Shown: positions 8,349 through 15,656 of the stretch, piece after piece
Position numbering within the stretch: the stretch's first letter is position 1
Layout: each line of letters starts with the position of its first letter
DNA from: Rufibacter sediminis
GTDB taxonomy: Bacteria; Bacteroidota; Bacteroidia; Cytophagales; Hymenobacteraceae
Direction of reading: 5' to 3'
Length of the DNA stretch: 64,000 nucleotides
Assembly: GCF_014269285.1 (NCBI RefSeq)
Contig: NZ_JACOAF010000004.1
Coordinates: forward strand, 62,001 to 126,000
The notes under the pieces: model-generated
Told to the model about the DNA's origin: nothing
Databases searched by the model: none
What the model saw: the letters and a program-made list of their open reading frames with translations, nothing else
Program-made: the position numbers and the translations under genes

Positions 8349-8386
8349 CTGTTTTGGCCCCGTTTTTCTAAAAACACCCATGAAAA
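8349..8386. repeat. Degenerate family A palindrome overlapping a start codon
   Basis: The left half CTGTTTTGGCCCCGTTTTTC is well preserved. The right half (AAAAACACCCATGAAAA) has diverged and contains the ATG (8380) of the cyclophilin gene. Confidence 0.55.
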
Positions 8387-9000
8387 AGACTTTGTACTTG
8401 TTGGCTTTGCTGGTGCTGCTAGGTACCACGGCATTTGCCCAGAAGAAAAGCAAAAAGGATTATCTGGTCACCATCGCTACCCCGCAGGGCACCATCCGGT
8501 TGGTTCTGTTTGAAGACACGCCCAAGCACCGCGAGAACTTCCTGAAACTGGTGAAGCAGAAATTCTATGACGGCACCACCTTCCATCGCGTGATCAAGGA
8601 TTTCATGATCCAGGGCGGAGATCCCAACTCCAAAGACAGCGATCCAAGCAATGACGGAGCCGGAGGTCCGGAAGCGACCATTCCGGCGGAGATTCTGCCG
8701 CACCACCAACACATTTACGGGGCCTTGGCCGCCGCCCGAATGGGCGATCAGATGAACCCCAAACGGGAATCCAGCGGCTCCCAGTTTTACCTGGTGGAGA
8801 ACCATGAGGGCGTGCCGTTCCTGAACGGCCAATACACGGTGTACGGTCAGGTGATTGACGGCCTGTCGGTGATCGATAAAATCGCGGAGCTGCCCAAAGA
8901 CTACCGCGATCGGCCCACCCAGGACATCAAGATGACGGTGACCGCCAAGAAGCTGTCTAAAAAGAAAATTACTAAATTGTACGGCTACCGCTACGAATAA
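8380..9000 (+). CDS. Secreted cyclophilin-type peptidylprolyl isomerase
   Basis: Catalyses cis-trans isomerisation of proline bonds, aiding protein folding. A clear signal peptide (MKKTLYLLALLVLLGTTAFA, cleaved before QKK) sends it to the periplasm. The cyclophilin core follows: FHRVIKDFMIQGGDP (about residues 68-82), a short insertion, then SGSQFYLV and FLNGQYTVYGQV. The active-site Arg of FHRV and the QGGD motif are present. It sits 9 bases before the RmlD-like gene. The start codon lies inside a degenerate palindrome. Confidence 0.93.
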   Translation: MKKTLYLLALLVLLGTTAFAQKKSKKDYLVTIATPQGTIRLVLFEDTPKHRENFLKLVKQKFYDGTTFHRVIKDFMIQGGDPNSKDSDPSNDGAGGPEATIPAEILPHHQHIYGALAAARMGDQMNPKRESSGSQFYLVENHEGVPFLNGQYTVYGQVIDGLSVIDKIAELPKDYRDRPTQDIKMTVTAKKLSKKKITKLYGYRYE

Positions 9001-9009
9001 ACCTCATAT

Positions 9010-9909
9010 ATGAAGACCCTCCTCATTACCGGTTCCAATGGTTTGCTGGGACAAAAGCTGATTGGACTGCTCCACACTGAGCCCAACATCAAACTGATTG
9101 CTTCGTCCAGAGGCCAGAACAAATTGGCCGAGCTGTACCCACACGTGGCCTTCGCCGCCATGGACGTGACCAACGCAGAGCAGGTAGAGCAGGTCATCGC
9201 CGAAACCCAGCCCACGCACATCATCCATACGGCCGCCATGACCAACGTAGACGATTGCGAGAGCCAGCGCGAGGAATGCTGGAAGCAGAACGTAGACGCG
9301 GTGGAGAACCTTGTACGCGCCTCTGAGCGGCACGGCGTGCACCTCATTCACGTCTCCACCGATTTCATCTTCGATGGCGAAAACGGCCCCTATACCGAGG
9401 AAGCCGAAGGCGCACCGGTCAACTTCTACGGCCAGAGCAAACTGGCCGCTGAGGAACTGGTGAAGAACGCCGCCTGCAAATGGGCCATTCTGCGCACCGT
9501 CCTGGTGTTTGGCATTGTGCATGAGTACGGCCGCTCCAACATTGTGCTGTGGGTGAAAGGCAGTCTGGAACAAGGGAAGCAGATCAAAGTTGTCAACGAC
9601 CAACTCCGCACGCCCACCCTCGCCGAGGACCTAGCCCAAGGCTGCTGGCTCGCCGCCAAACACGATGCCCAAGGCATCTTCAACATCTCCGGCGAGGAGT
9701 TACTGACTCCCTACCAGATGGCCATTCAGGTAGCCGAGTACTTCGATTTAGACAAGTCCCTGATTGAGGAAGTAGACGGTTCCATCTTCTCACAACCCGC
9801 CAAGCGCCCACCCCGCACCGGCTTCGACATCACCAAAGCCAAAACCCAGCTAGGCTACCAGCCCCGCACCTTCAAAGAAAGCATCGCCATTGTGGCAGAG
9901 CAGATATAA
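9010..9909 (+). CDS. RmlD-like NAD(P)-dependent sugar reductase (SDR)
   Basis: An extended short-chain dehydrogenase of 299 residues. The Rossmann dinucleotide motif GSNGLLGQKL (about residues 8-17) is followed by HTAAMTNVDDCE, the catalytic region HVSTDFIFDGENGPY and the YGQSKLAAE Tyr-Lys pair. This order fits dTDP-4-dehydrorhamnose reductase (RmlD). No other rhamnose genes are beside it, so the exact substrate is unproven. It is likely co-transcribed with the cyclophilin gene (9-base gap). A long hairpin follows the stop codon. Confidence 0.82.
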   Translation: MKTLLITGSNGLLGQKLIGLLHTEPNIKLIASSRGQNKLAELYPHVAFAAMDVTNAEQVEQVIAETQPTHIIHTAAMTNVDDCESQREECWKQNVDAVENLVRASERHGVHLIHVSTDFIFDGENGPYTEEAEGAPVNFYGQSKLAAEELVKNAACKWAILRTVLVFGIVHEYGRSNIVLWVKGSLEQGKQIKVVNDQLRTPTLAEDLAQGCWLAAKHDAQGIFNISGEELLTPYQMAIQVAEYFDLDKSLIEEVDGSIFSQPAKRPPRTGFDITKAKTQLGYQPRTFKESIAIVAEQI

Positions 9910-9915
9910 ACAGCC

Positions 9916-9958
9916 CATAGAACGGCCCTCCCGCAAACTGCAGGAGGGCCGTTCTATG
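9916..9958 (+). terminator. Long 3' hairpin after the RmlD-like gene
   Basis: A perfect 16-base stem (CATAGAACGGCCCTCC with its complement) around an 11-base loop, 6 bases after the stop codon. The following T-run is weak, so it may stabilise the mRNA end as much as terminate. Confidence 0.65.
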
Positions 9959-10060
9959 TTAGACCAATAGAGAACCTATCCAAGGCAATCAGGGACAAAG
10001 CAGTAAGAAGTTTCTCAACCCAACCAAAGCGAGAATACCCAGATTCGTATCACCCCGTCC

Positions 10061-10158
10061 GCAGGAGGATACAGGCATTGCAGCGGTTCCCAATCCCTGT
10101 ATCCTCCTGCGCTGTCTCAGTACTGGGCCGCATGCGTAGCCCAGTGCTGAGACAGCGC
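10061..10158. repeat. Two tandem long hairpins
   Basis: Hairpin 1 has a perfect 15-base stem, GCAGGAGGATACAGG at 10061-10075 with its complement at 10096-10110, around a 20-base loop. Hairpin 2 has a 20-base stem with one T/G wobble, GCGCTGTCTCAGTACTGGGC at 10109-10128 with 10139-10158, around a 10-base loop. They abut and share two bases. Confidence 0.75.
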
Positions 10159-10410
10159 ACGCAAGAACGTGACAAGCAGCAATGACCCACGCTCCCTATG
10201 CAACAGAGGACGGTTGCCAGGTGGTACTTTTTATTGAAGAAAAGACTGTCTGAGCGTCAGCGAGTTTCTTTTCTTCATGATTCTTTTGGTTACTTTTCTC
10301 ATCCAGGAGAAAAGTGACAAACGCGGGCAGATCGCATCTGCAGCCACAAGGCTTGGCAACAAAGAAGTGGAGAGTAATGACGGATAGCTAACCGGAGCGG
10401 CAGTAGAGGT

Positions 10411-10435
10411 CGTTGGTGAGAACACCAACAACGGC
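10411..10435. repeat. GTTGGTG hairpin, family B
   Basis: GTTGGTG, loop AGAA, CACCAAC, then AACGGCG, nearly identical to the copy at 3190. Confidence 0.75.
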
Positions 10436-10477
10436 GAAAGACAAGATCGGCGGAGTCGAAAGGAAATGGGTCAGCGG

Positions 10478-10530
10478 GTGTAAACATCCCCCTTCGCCCC
10501 CTTCAAAGGGGGAATCTCTGCTTAAGGGTA
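10478..10530 (+). repeat. Block shared with 3394-3443
   Basis: GTGTAAACATC, a CCCCCTT...AAGGGGG hairpin and AATCTCTGCTT, in the same order as at 3394-3443. Confidence 0.55.
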
Positions 10531-10542
10531 GTTCACTTGGCC

Positions 10543-10566
10543 CTTGGTGAGAACACCAACAACGGC
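10543..10566. repeat. GTTGGTG hairpin, family B
   Basis: CTTGGTG, loop AGAA, CACCAAC, AACGGC; same orientation as the copy 130 bases upstream. Confidence 0.7.
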
Positions 10567-10613
10567 GGGCCGGGCTGGTGGCTCAACGCTAATAGCTTAA
10601 GAAAGAAAAGGAA

Positions 10614-10643
10614 AGGCACGGAAGTAACTTCCGCGCCATAGAG
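10614..10643. repeat. GGAAGTAACTTCC motif, family C
   Basis: A GGCACGGAAGTAACTTCCGC palindrome-like core followed by GCCATAGAGGGCCATA. The same extended sequence recurs at 21961-21986, and an inverted copy is at 21921-21944. Confidence 0.6.
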
Positions 10644-10856
10644 GGCCATAAAGGAGCAAGTAGAAAAGCGTTGGCTCAACAAGAAGAAAGTCTTGCCTTT
10701 AGAGGAAAATTGGAGCACTCGTAAACGCAAGCGAAGCGATCATCAAGCAAACTATAATAAAGTAAAATAGAGTACATTGAAAATAATTTAGCCTAGAGCG
10801 TAAAAGCCATTGAAATAGAAAAACTTAGCCCTGCAGTTTCTCCGTAAAAAGCCTCT

Positions 10857-11810
10857 ATGCTGAACCGTCTGCTTCGCGCCCTTCAGGAGTATTTTTCGTT
10901 CTCCCAGCGGGAGCTGAAGCAGTTTTTCATCCTGATTTTTCTGATGGTGGTGCTCCTGGCGGCACCATTTCTCTTTTTCCAGGACGATGTTCCCTATGAC
11001 CCCACCACCGACCAGCAAATCCTGGATAGCCTAGTGGTGCAGCTGGACAGCCAGGCAGCTGAGGTGAAAGCGGAGAGAACCTACGCGTACCGGCGCAAGC
11101 CCATCAAACTGTACCGGTTCAATCCCAACGAGCTTACCGTGGCGCAGTGGCAGGAATTGGGCCTGAACAAATACATCGCGCAGCGCATTCTCAACTACCG
11201 CGCCAAGGCCGGCGACTTCAAAAGCAAAGCCCAGCTACAGAAAATCTACGGCCTGCCAGATTCGCTCTTCCAGCAATGGTACCCCTACATCGCCCTGCCC
11301 GATGAGAGTCCCGGGTACGCCCGCACCTATGCCAAATACCGGCTGTTTTCAGGCGCTTTTCCGGAAAACAGGGCTAAAACGGAGTATCCGCGCAAGCGGT
11401 GGGAGCTGCAGCCGTTTGACCTGAACACCGCCGATACCACGGAGCTGAAGCAGATCAGAGGCATCGGCAGCACGCTCTCGGCGCGCATCGTGAAGTTCCG
11501 GGACAAGATGGGCGGCTTCCATTCTGTGGAGCAGGTGGCGGAGGTCTACGGATTGGCCCCGGAGGTGGTGGACAGCGTCCGGAAGTACAGCTTCATCGGG
11601 AAGGCGTTTGAACCCAGGCGGCTCAACCTCAACACCGCCACCTTTGACGAGCTTCGGCAGCACCCCTACATCGGGTACGGATTGGCCAAAGCCATCATCA
11701 GTTACCGCACGCAGCACGGCCCGTACCCCAACGTGGAGGAGCTGCGCAAAATCAAGATTCTGGACGAAGCCAAGTTCCAGAAAATGCAGGCGTACCTGAG
11801 CACCCACTAA
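10857..11810 (+). CDS. Helix-hairpin-helix (ComEA-like) domain protein
   Basis: A 317-residue membrane-anchored protein with one N-terminal transmembrane helix (about residues 22-42, FFILIFLMVVLLAAPFLFF). Three ComEA-type helix-hairpin-helix units follow (about residues 80-140, 185-240 and 250-315), each with an FxxNxxTxxE/D..L or DLNTADTTEL start and a GIG or YIGYGLAKAI hairpin. Such domains bind DNA non-specifically, and ComEA relatives act in DNA uptake. No other competence genes are near, so this role is inferred from the family. Residues 163-175 (LFSGAFPENRAKT) are encoded by an intact family A palindrome lying in frame between units 1 and 2. Confidence 0.82.
   Translation: MLNRLLRALQEYFSFSQRELKQFFILIFLMVVLLAAPFLFFQDDVPYDPTTDQQILDSLVVQLDSQAAEVKAERTYAYRRKPIKLYRFNPNELTVAQWQELGLNKYIAQRILNYRAKAGDFKSKAQLQKIYGLPDSLFQQWYPYIALPDESPGYARTYAKYRLFSGAFPENRAKTEYPRKRWELQPFDLNTADTTELKQIRGIGSTLSARIVKFRDKMGGFHSVEQVAEVYGLAPEVVDSVRKYSFIGKAFEPRRLNLNTATFDELRQHPYIGYGLAKAIISYRTQHGPYPNVEELRKIKILDEAKFQKMQAYLSTH
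11343..11382. repeat. Family A palindrome inside a coding sequence
   Basis: The arms CTGTTTTCAGGCGCTTTTC and GGAAAACAGGGCTAAAACGG match the intergenic family. The 40 bases begin exactly on a codon boundary and are read in frame as the linker between two helix-hairpin-helix units. Confidence 0.7.
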
Positions 11811-12182
11811 CTTCCGGGTTGCCAGCGGCAGGCATCTCGCCGCGCAGGTTCTACCGCCCGAAGAGAATGGTTGGTCCCGTTCCGCTTTTTTCCCGAGCCA
11901 GCGCCGTTTTAAGGGTCTTTTCAGGAAAAAGGCCCCAAAACCCACCAATAATAATCCCATTGGTATAAGTACTGAATTATTGGTTTAAACCGATGCTTTG
12001 CTTGCGTTAAAAGGAATAGCGTCATTACTTTCTGGAACAAAACGTATTCCACTTGCCTGCCGGTGGGCACGGGGCGTGTTGGGGAAGAGGTAGGACTTTT
12101 CTGTGCTCTCTCAGTGGCAGGTGTGCACCCAGCAAAGGGGCGAGGATTACCGGACGTAAGGAACTATAGGAGAACGCGAGTT
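11811..12182. other. Intergenic gap before the sensor kinase
   Basis: Holds a family A palindrome (11904-11943) and a strong ribosome binding site (AGGAG at about 12168-12172) before the kinase ATG. No gene is seen. Confidence 0.6.
11904..11943. repeat. Nested palindrome, family A
   Basis: Arms CCGTTTTAAGGGTCTTTTC and GGAAAAAGGCCCCAAAACCC, about 95 bases after the helix-hairpin-helix gene. Confidence 0.75.
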
Positions 12183-15100
12183 ATGAGGCACGAAGAAATG
12201 ACAGGGGAGCATCCAGCGGAAACAGCGGTTCTGCAACTGATTTTTCAGGCGGCGCCTGACCCGTACCTCGTCCTGACCCCTGACCTGAAAATCCACTTAG
12301 TCACTGATGCTTACCTCGCGGCTACACTACGTAAGCGGGAAGACCTTCCGGGGAAATACATATTTGATGCCTTTCCGGATAATCCCGCTACCCCAGAAGC
12401 CAACTCCGTTCAAAACCTGCATGCCTCTCTTCAGCGGGTCTTGAAAACCAGGAAGCCGCACCAGATGCCCATTCAGCATTATGATGTGCCAAAGCCCATG
12501 GCTTTAGGAGGTGGTTTTGAAGAAAAGCACTGGAAACCCGTGAATGTGCCCGTGCTGAACGAGAGAGGGGAAGTGCTCTACATTATCCATAAAGTCACCG
12601 ACGTAACGGCGCTGGTGAAAGAACAGGAAGCGTTCAGAGACCTTACCCGGGAGCGGAATGCCCTACAGGTAGGGCTGGACCACGCCCTGTATATTCAGCA
12701 GCAGCTGAAACAGGAAGAGCGCCGCCTGAAAGAAGCCCAGGCCATTGGCCACATAGGCAGTTTTGAGGCAGAGCTGCCGCAGGACGACCTGGTCTGGTCA
12801 GACGAGATGTACCGCATCCTCGGGCTGGAGCCGCAAAGCGAACCGGTCTCCTTTGAGAAATTCAACTCGTTCATTCACCCCGCAGACAGAGCCCGGTTTG
12901 ATGCCGCCCTAGAGAAGTTTTACCAAACCCACGTTGATTTTGACAACGTCTACCGCATCATTCGGGCAGATGGGCAGATCAGGGTGGTACACCTCCGCTC
13001 AGTTCTTCATGTAGATGCCCAGGGCCAGAAGCAACGGGTGTACGGCACCATGCAAGACATCACTGAGCAAAGCCAGGCCCAGGAAAAACTGGAAGCCAAC
13101 GAAGCCCTGCTTCGGCAAGCCGAGGCGGTGGGCCATACCGGCAGTTACGAAGCCGATGTCAAGACCATGGCCATGCGCTTCTCAGATGAGATGTTCCGGC
13201 TGCTGGGGCATGCGCCGCAGGCGCTGGAGCCCACGCTGGACTGGGTAGACAGCATCACCCACCCAGAAGACGTTCCCCACATCAGGGCAAAATTGATCCA
13301 AGCCCTGGAAAACAGGCAGCCGTACCACTATATCAGGCGTATTTACTGGCCTAACGGGCAGTTGCGGTACATTGAAGGCAAAGGCGCCGTGATCTGTGAC
13401 GCGGAAGGAAACCCGGTCAAGTTCATGGGGACCATCCATGACATCACGGACCAGATCCGCACTGATCTTATCCTCAACTCCATCAATGAAGTATGCTTTG
13501 AGCTGGATGACCAACTCCGGTTCAGGTACGCCAACCGCAAGGCCTATGACACCTGGGGCAAGCGCCCGGAAGACGTGCAGGAAAAGTCTTATTTTGAGGT
13601 GTTCCCGGAAAACCGCGATACCGACATCGGGCAGATCATCCGCACCGCCTTAGCAGAGAGAAAACAGATTCTGCAGCGGGTTAACTCGCCCCAGGAAGAG
13701 AAATGGTTCTTTTACAACACCATGCCCACCGCCACGGGCCTCATTGTCCTGTACTTTGATGTCACAGAACGGGTAAAAGCCCGGGCAGAAATCAAGAAGC
13801 AGCAGGAGCAGTTTCAGCTATTAGTAGAGAACATGCCCAGCCTCATCTCCCGCTGGATGCCCGGCTCGCGCCTTGTGTATTGTAACTCCAGTTTTGAGGC
13901 CAAGCTGGGGCTGGCTCGCGGGACAGCCTTGGGCAAAACCAACCGGGAGATGGGCATTCCTCCAGAAGTAGCCCAACCCTTAAGTGCCAGCCTGGAGCAG
14001 GTGTTCGCCACCGGCCAACCCAAGGACCATGCCTGTGATCTGATCACCCCCGAGGGGGAGATCAACCTGCTGGCGCGCCTGGTGCCGGAATTTACTTCTG
14101 AGGGCACGGTAGAAACGGTGTTGTGTATTGCCCATGACATCACGGCCGTGCGGCAGGCCGAGGAACAGATCAGGAAGCACCTGAACATTCTGGAACAGGC
14201 CGAGGAACTGGTAGGCATGGGCAGTTGGGAGTATGACCTTGCCACGGGTAAGCTGGCCTGGTCAGAGGGGTTGTTACGGCTCCTGCGCATAGAAGAGGGG
14301 CAGAGTTCCTGGCCCGAGCTGTTCCTGGAATATGTGGTAGAGGAAGACAAACCCATTGTGCGGGAAATCATGGAGTCGTTACTGGTGCATCCGCAGCCTT
14401 TTGAGCAGACCCTGCGGCTTCAGCTTGAGCAGGAAGTAAGAATCCAAAAGGTGAAAGGCACCCTGGTGACCGGGCCAGACGGCACCCCATCCAAAGTGCT
14501 GGGCGTGAACTGGGACATCACGGAGATGCAGCGCCTGGAAGAAGAGAACCTCACCATCCGGCTGAACCAACAGAAGGAATTGCTGCTGGCCATTCTCAAT
14601 ACCCAGGACGAGGAACGCCGCCGCATTGCCGAGGGGCTGCACAACGGCATCGCGCAGCTTCTGTACGCCGCCAAACTGAACCTGGGCCAGGTTCTTCGGG
14701 ATGAATACATTCTGCAAAACAGGCAGTTACTGGAAACCGCCGCTAAAACAGACGACATTCTGGAGAAGGCCATTCAGCAGACGCGTTCCCTCTCCCATGA
14801 ACTGATTCCCACGCCTTTGTCTGACCTGGGGCTGGAGGCCGCCATCAAAGACATTTGTTCCACCTTGGCTAGCAAGGAGCTAAAGCTGAAATGCTGGATC
14901 TTCAACCTGCACACGCCCCTGGAAAAACACTTGGAATTGGCCGTCTACCGCATCGCGCAGGAACTGACCAACAACATCGTGAAACACGCCAACGCCACCC
15001 AGGCCGGACTTCTCCTGCGCGAGCAACGCGGGGCGCTGGTGCTGGAGGCCGAAGACAACGGCCAGGGCTTTGTGTACAGCCAAATGATGCACAAAGGTAT

Positions 15101-15209
15101 GGGCCTCAAATCCATCCATGACCGGGTCAAGCTGCTCAACGGCACCATTGAGATCGACTCGGCCCCGGGCCAGGGAACCACCATCAGCATCTCGCTTCCG
15201 CTGGTCTGA
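12183..15209 (+). CDS. Multi-PAS sensor histidine kinase (HisKA_3 type)
   Basis: A soluble-looking sensor kinase of 1008 residues from this ATG, which has a good AGGAG ribosome binding site; the frame stays open 120 bases further upstream but without such a site. About six PAS-like modules are seen, several ending in the typical GTxxDITE form (YGTMQDITEQ, MGTIHDITDQ, LCIAHDITAV, LGVNWDITEM). The kinase core follows: DEERRRIAEGLHNGIAQLL with the phospho-acceptor His at about residue 820, then a HATPase domain with ELTNNIVKHA, EDNGQGF and GMGLKSIHDRV. The HisKA_3 core pairs with LuxR/NarL-type response regulators, but none lies beside it, so it is an orphan. No membrane segment is evident. Confidence 0.9.
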   Translation: MRHEEMTGEHPAETAVLQLIFQAAPDPYLVLTPDLKIHLVTDAYLAATLRKREDLPGKYIFDAFPDNPATPEANSVQNLHASLQRVLKTRKPHQMPIQHYDVPKPMALGGGFEEKHWKPVNVPVLNERGEVLYIIHKVTDVTALVKEQEAFRDLTRERNALQVGLDHALYIQQQLKQEERRLKEAQAIGHIGSFEAELPQDDLVWSDEMYRILGLEPQSEPVSFEKFNSFIHPADRARFDAALEKFYQTHVDFDNVYRIIRADGQIRVVHLRSVLHVDAQGQKQRVYGTMQDITEQSQAQEKLEANEALLRQAEAVGHTGSYEADVKTMAMRFSDEMFRLLGHAPQALEPTLDWVDSITHPEDVPHIRAKLIQALENRQPYHYIRRIYWPNGQLRYIEGKGAVICDAEGNPVKFMGTIHDITDQIRTDLILNSINEVCFELDDQLRFRYANRKAYDTWGKRPEDVQEKSYFEVFPENRDTDIGQIIRTALAERKQILQRVNSPQEEKWFFYNTMPTATGLIVLYFDVTERVKARAEIKKQQEQFQLLVENMPSLISRWMPGSRLVYCNSSFEAKLGLARGTALGKTNREMGIPPEVAQPLSASLEQVFATGQPKDHACDLITPEGEINLLARLVPEFTSEGTVETVLCIAHDITAVRQAEEQIRKHLNILEQAEELVGMGSWEYDLATGKLAWSEGLLRLLRIEEGQSSWPELFLEYVVEEDKPIVREIMESLLVHPQPFEQTLRLQLEQEVRIQKVKGTLVTGPDGTPSKVLGVNWDITEMQRLEEENLTIRLNQQKELLLAILNTQDEERRRIAEGLHNGIAQLLYAAKLNLGQVLRDEYILQNRQLLETAAKTDDILEKAIQQTRSLSHELIPTPLSDLGLEAAIKDICSTLASKELKLKCWIFNLHTPLEKHLELAVYRIAQELTNNIVKHANATQAGLLLREQRGALVLEAEDNGQGFVYSQMMHKGMGLKSIHDRVKLLNGTIEIDSAPGQGTTISISLPLV

Positions 15210-15249
15210 TCCAGTCCTGAGCGGAGTAGTTGGAATTTGTGCTAGATAT

Positions 15250-15289
15250 CCGTTTTAGGGCCGATTTTCTGAAAATACCCCTAAAACGG
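15250..15289. repeat. Nested palindrome, family A (near-consensus copy)
   Basis: Arms CCGTTTTAGGGCCGATTTTC and GAAAATACCCCTAAAACGG pair almost fully. It lies 40 bases after the kinase stop codon. Confidence 0.85.
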
Positions 15290-15342
15290 TTTCCGTCATG
15301 GGGTGCCTTTCCTAGAAAACGATGTTTCCAAAACCCGGTAAG

Positions 15343-15370
15343 GTAGGGGCAATCCCTTGTGGTGGCCCTT
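15343..15370 (+). repeat. GTAGGGGC...TTGTGG motif, family D
   Basis: GTAGGGGCAATCCCTTGTGG then TGGCCCTT; compare 3278-3307 and 62120-62196. Confidence 0.6.
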
Positions 15371-15656
15371 TTCCCACCTTTGCCGCCGCAAGCGGTGTTT
15401 TCCCCAAAGACTAAATCTCGGTAAATATCCCATCAGGGTAATCCATTCATCACCGTCTTGCAGAATACCATCTTCGGCAAGGCACCGTCCCCACTGCTCC
15501 CCAGATTTGTAATGCAGCCTACATTCCTTAATTTTCCGGGGTGGGTGCGCGCTGTACCAAAGGCAGAAAGTAACCGTTTCTCCTTGAAAGCAGTTTACTT
15601 CTTACCGCTTGCCCCCGGCATTCGCTTACCCTCATTTCTGATTCTCACATTGCCAG

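Larger units (their letters stand above)
9910..10856. other. Repeat-rich intergenic region
   Basis: There is no supported gene in 947 bases. It contains a terminator-like hairpin, two long tandem hairpins (10061-10158), two family B hairpins, a block shared with 3394-3443, a family C motif and an element near 10250-10320 with a GAGAAAAGTGAC end typical of intergenic repeats. Confidence 0.7.
15210..15656. other. Intergenic gap before the large helicase
   Basis: 447 bases with a family A palindrome (15250-15289) and a family D motif (15343-15370). No gene or clear promoter is recognised. Confidence 0.6.
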
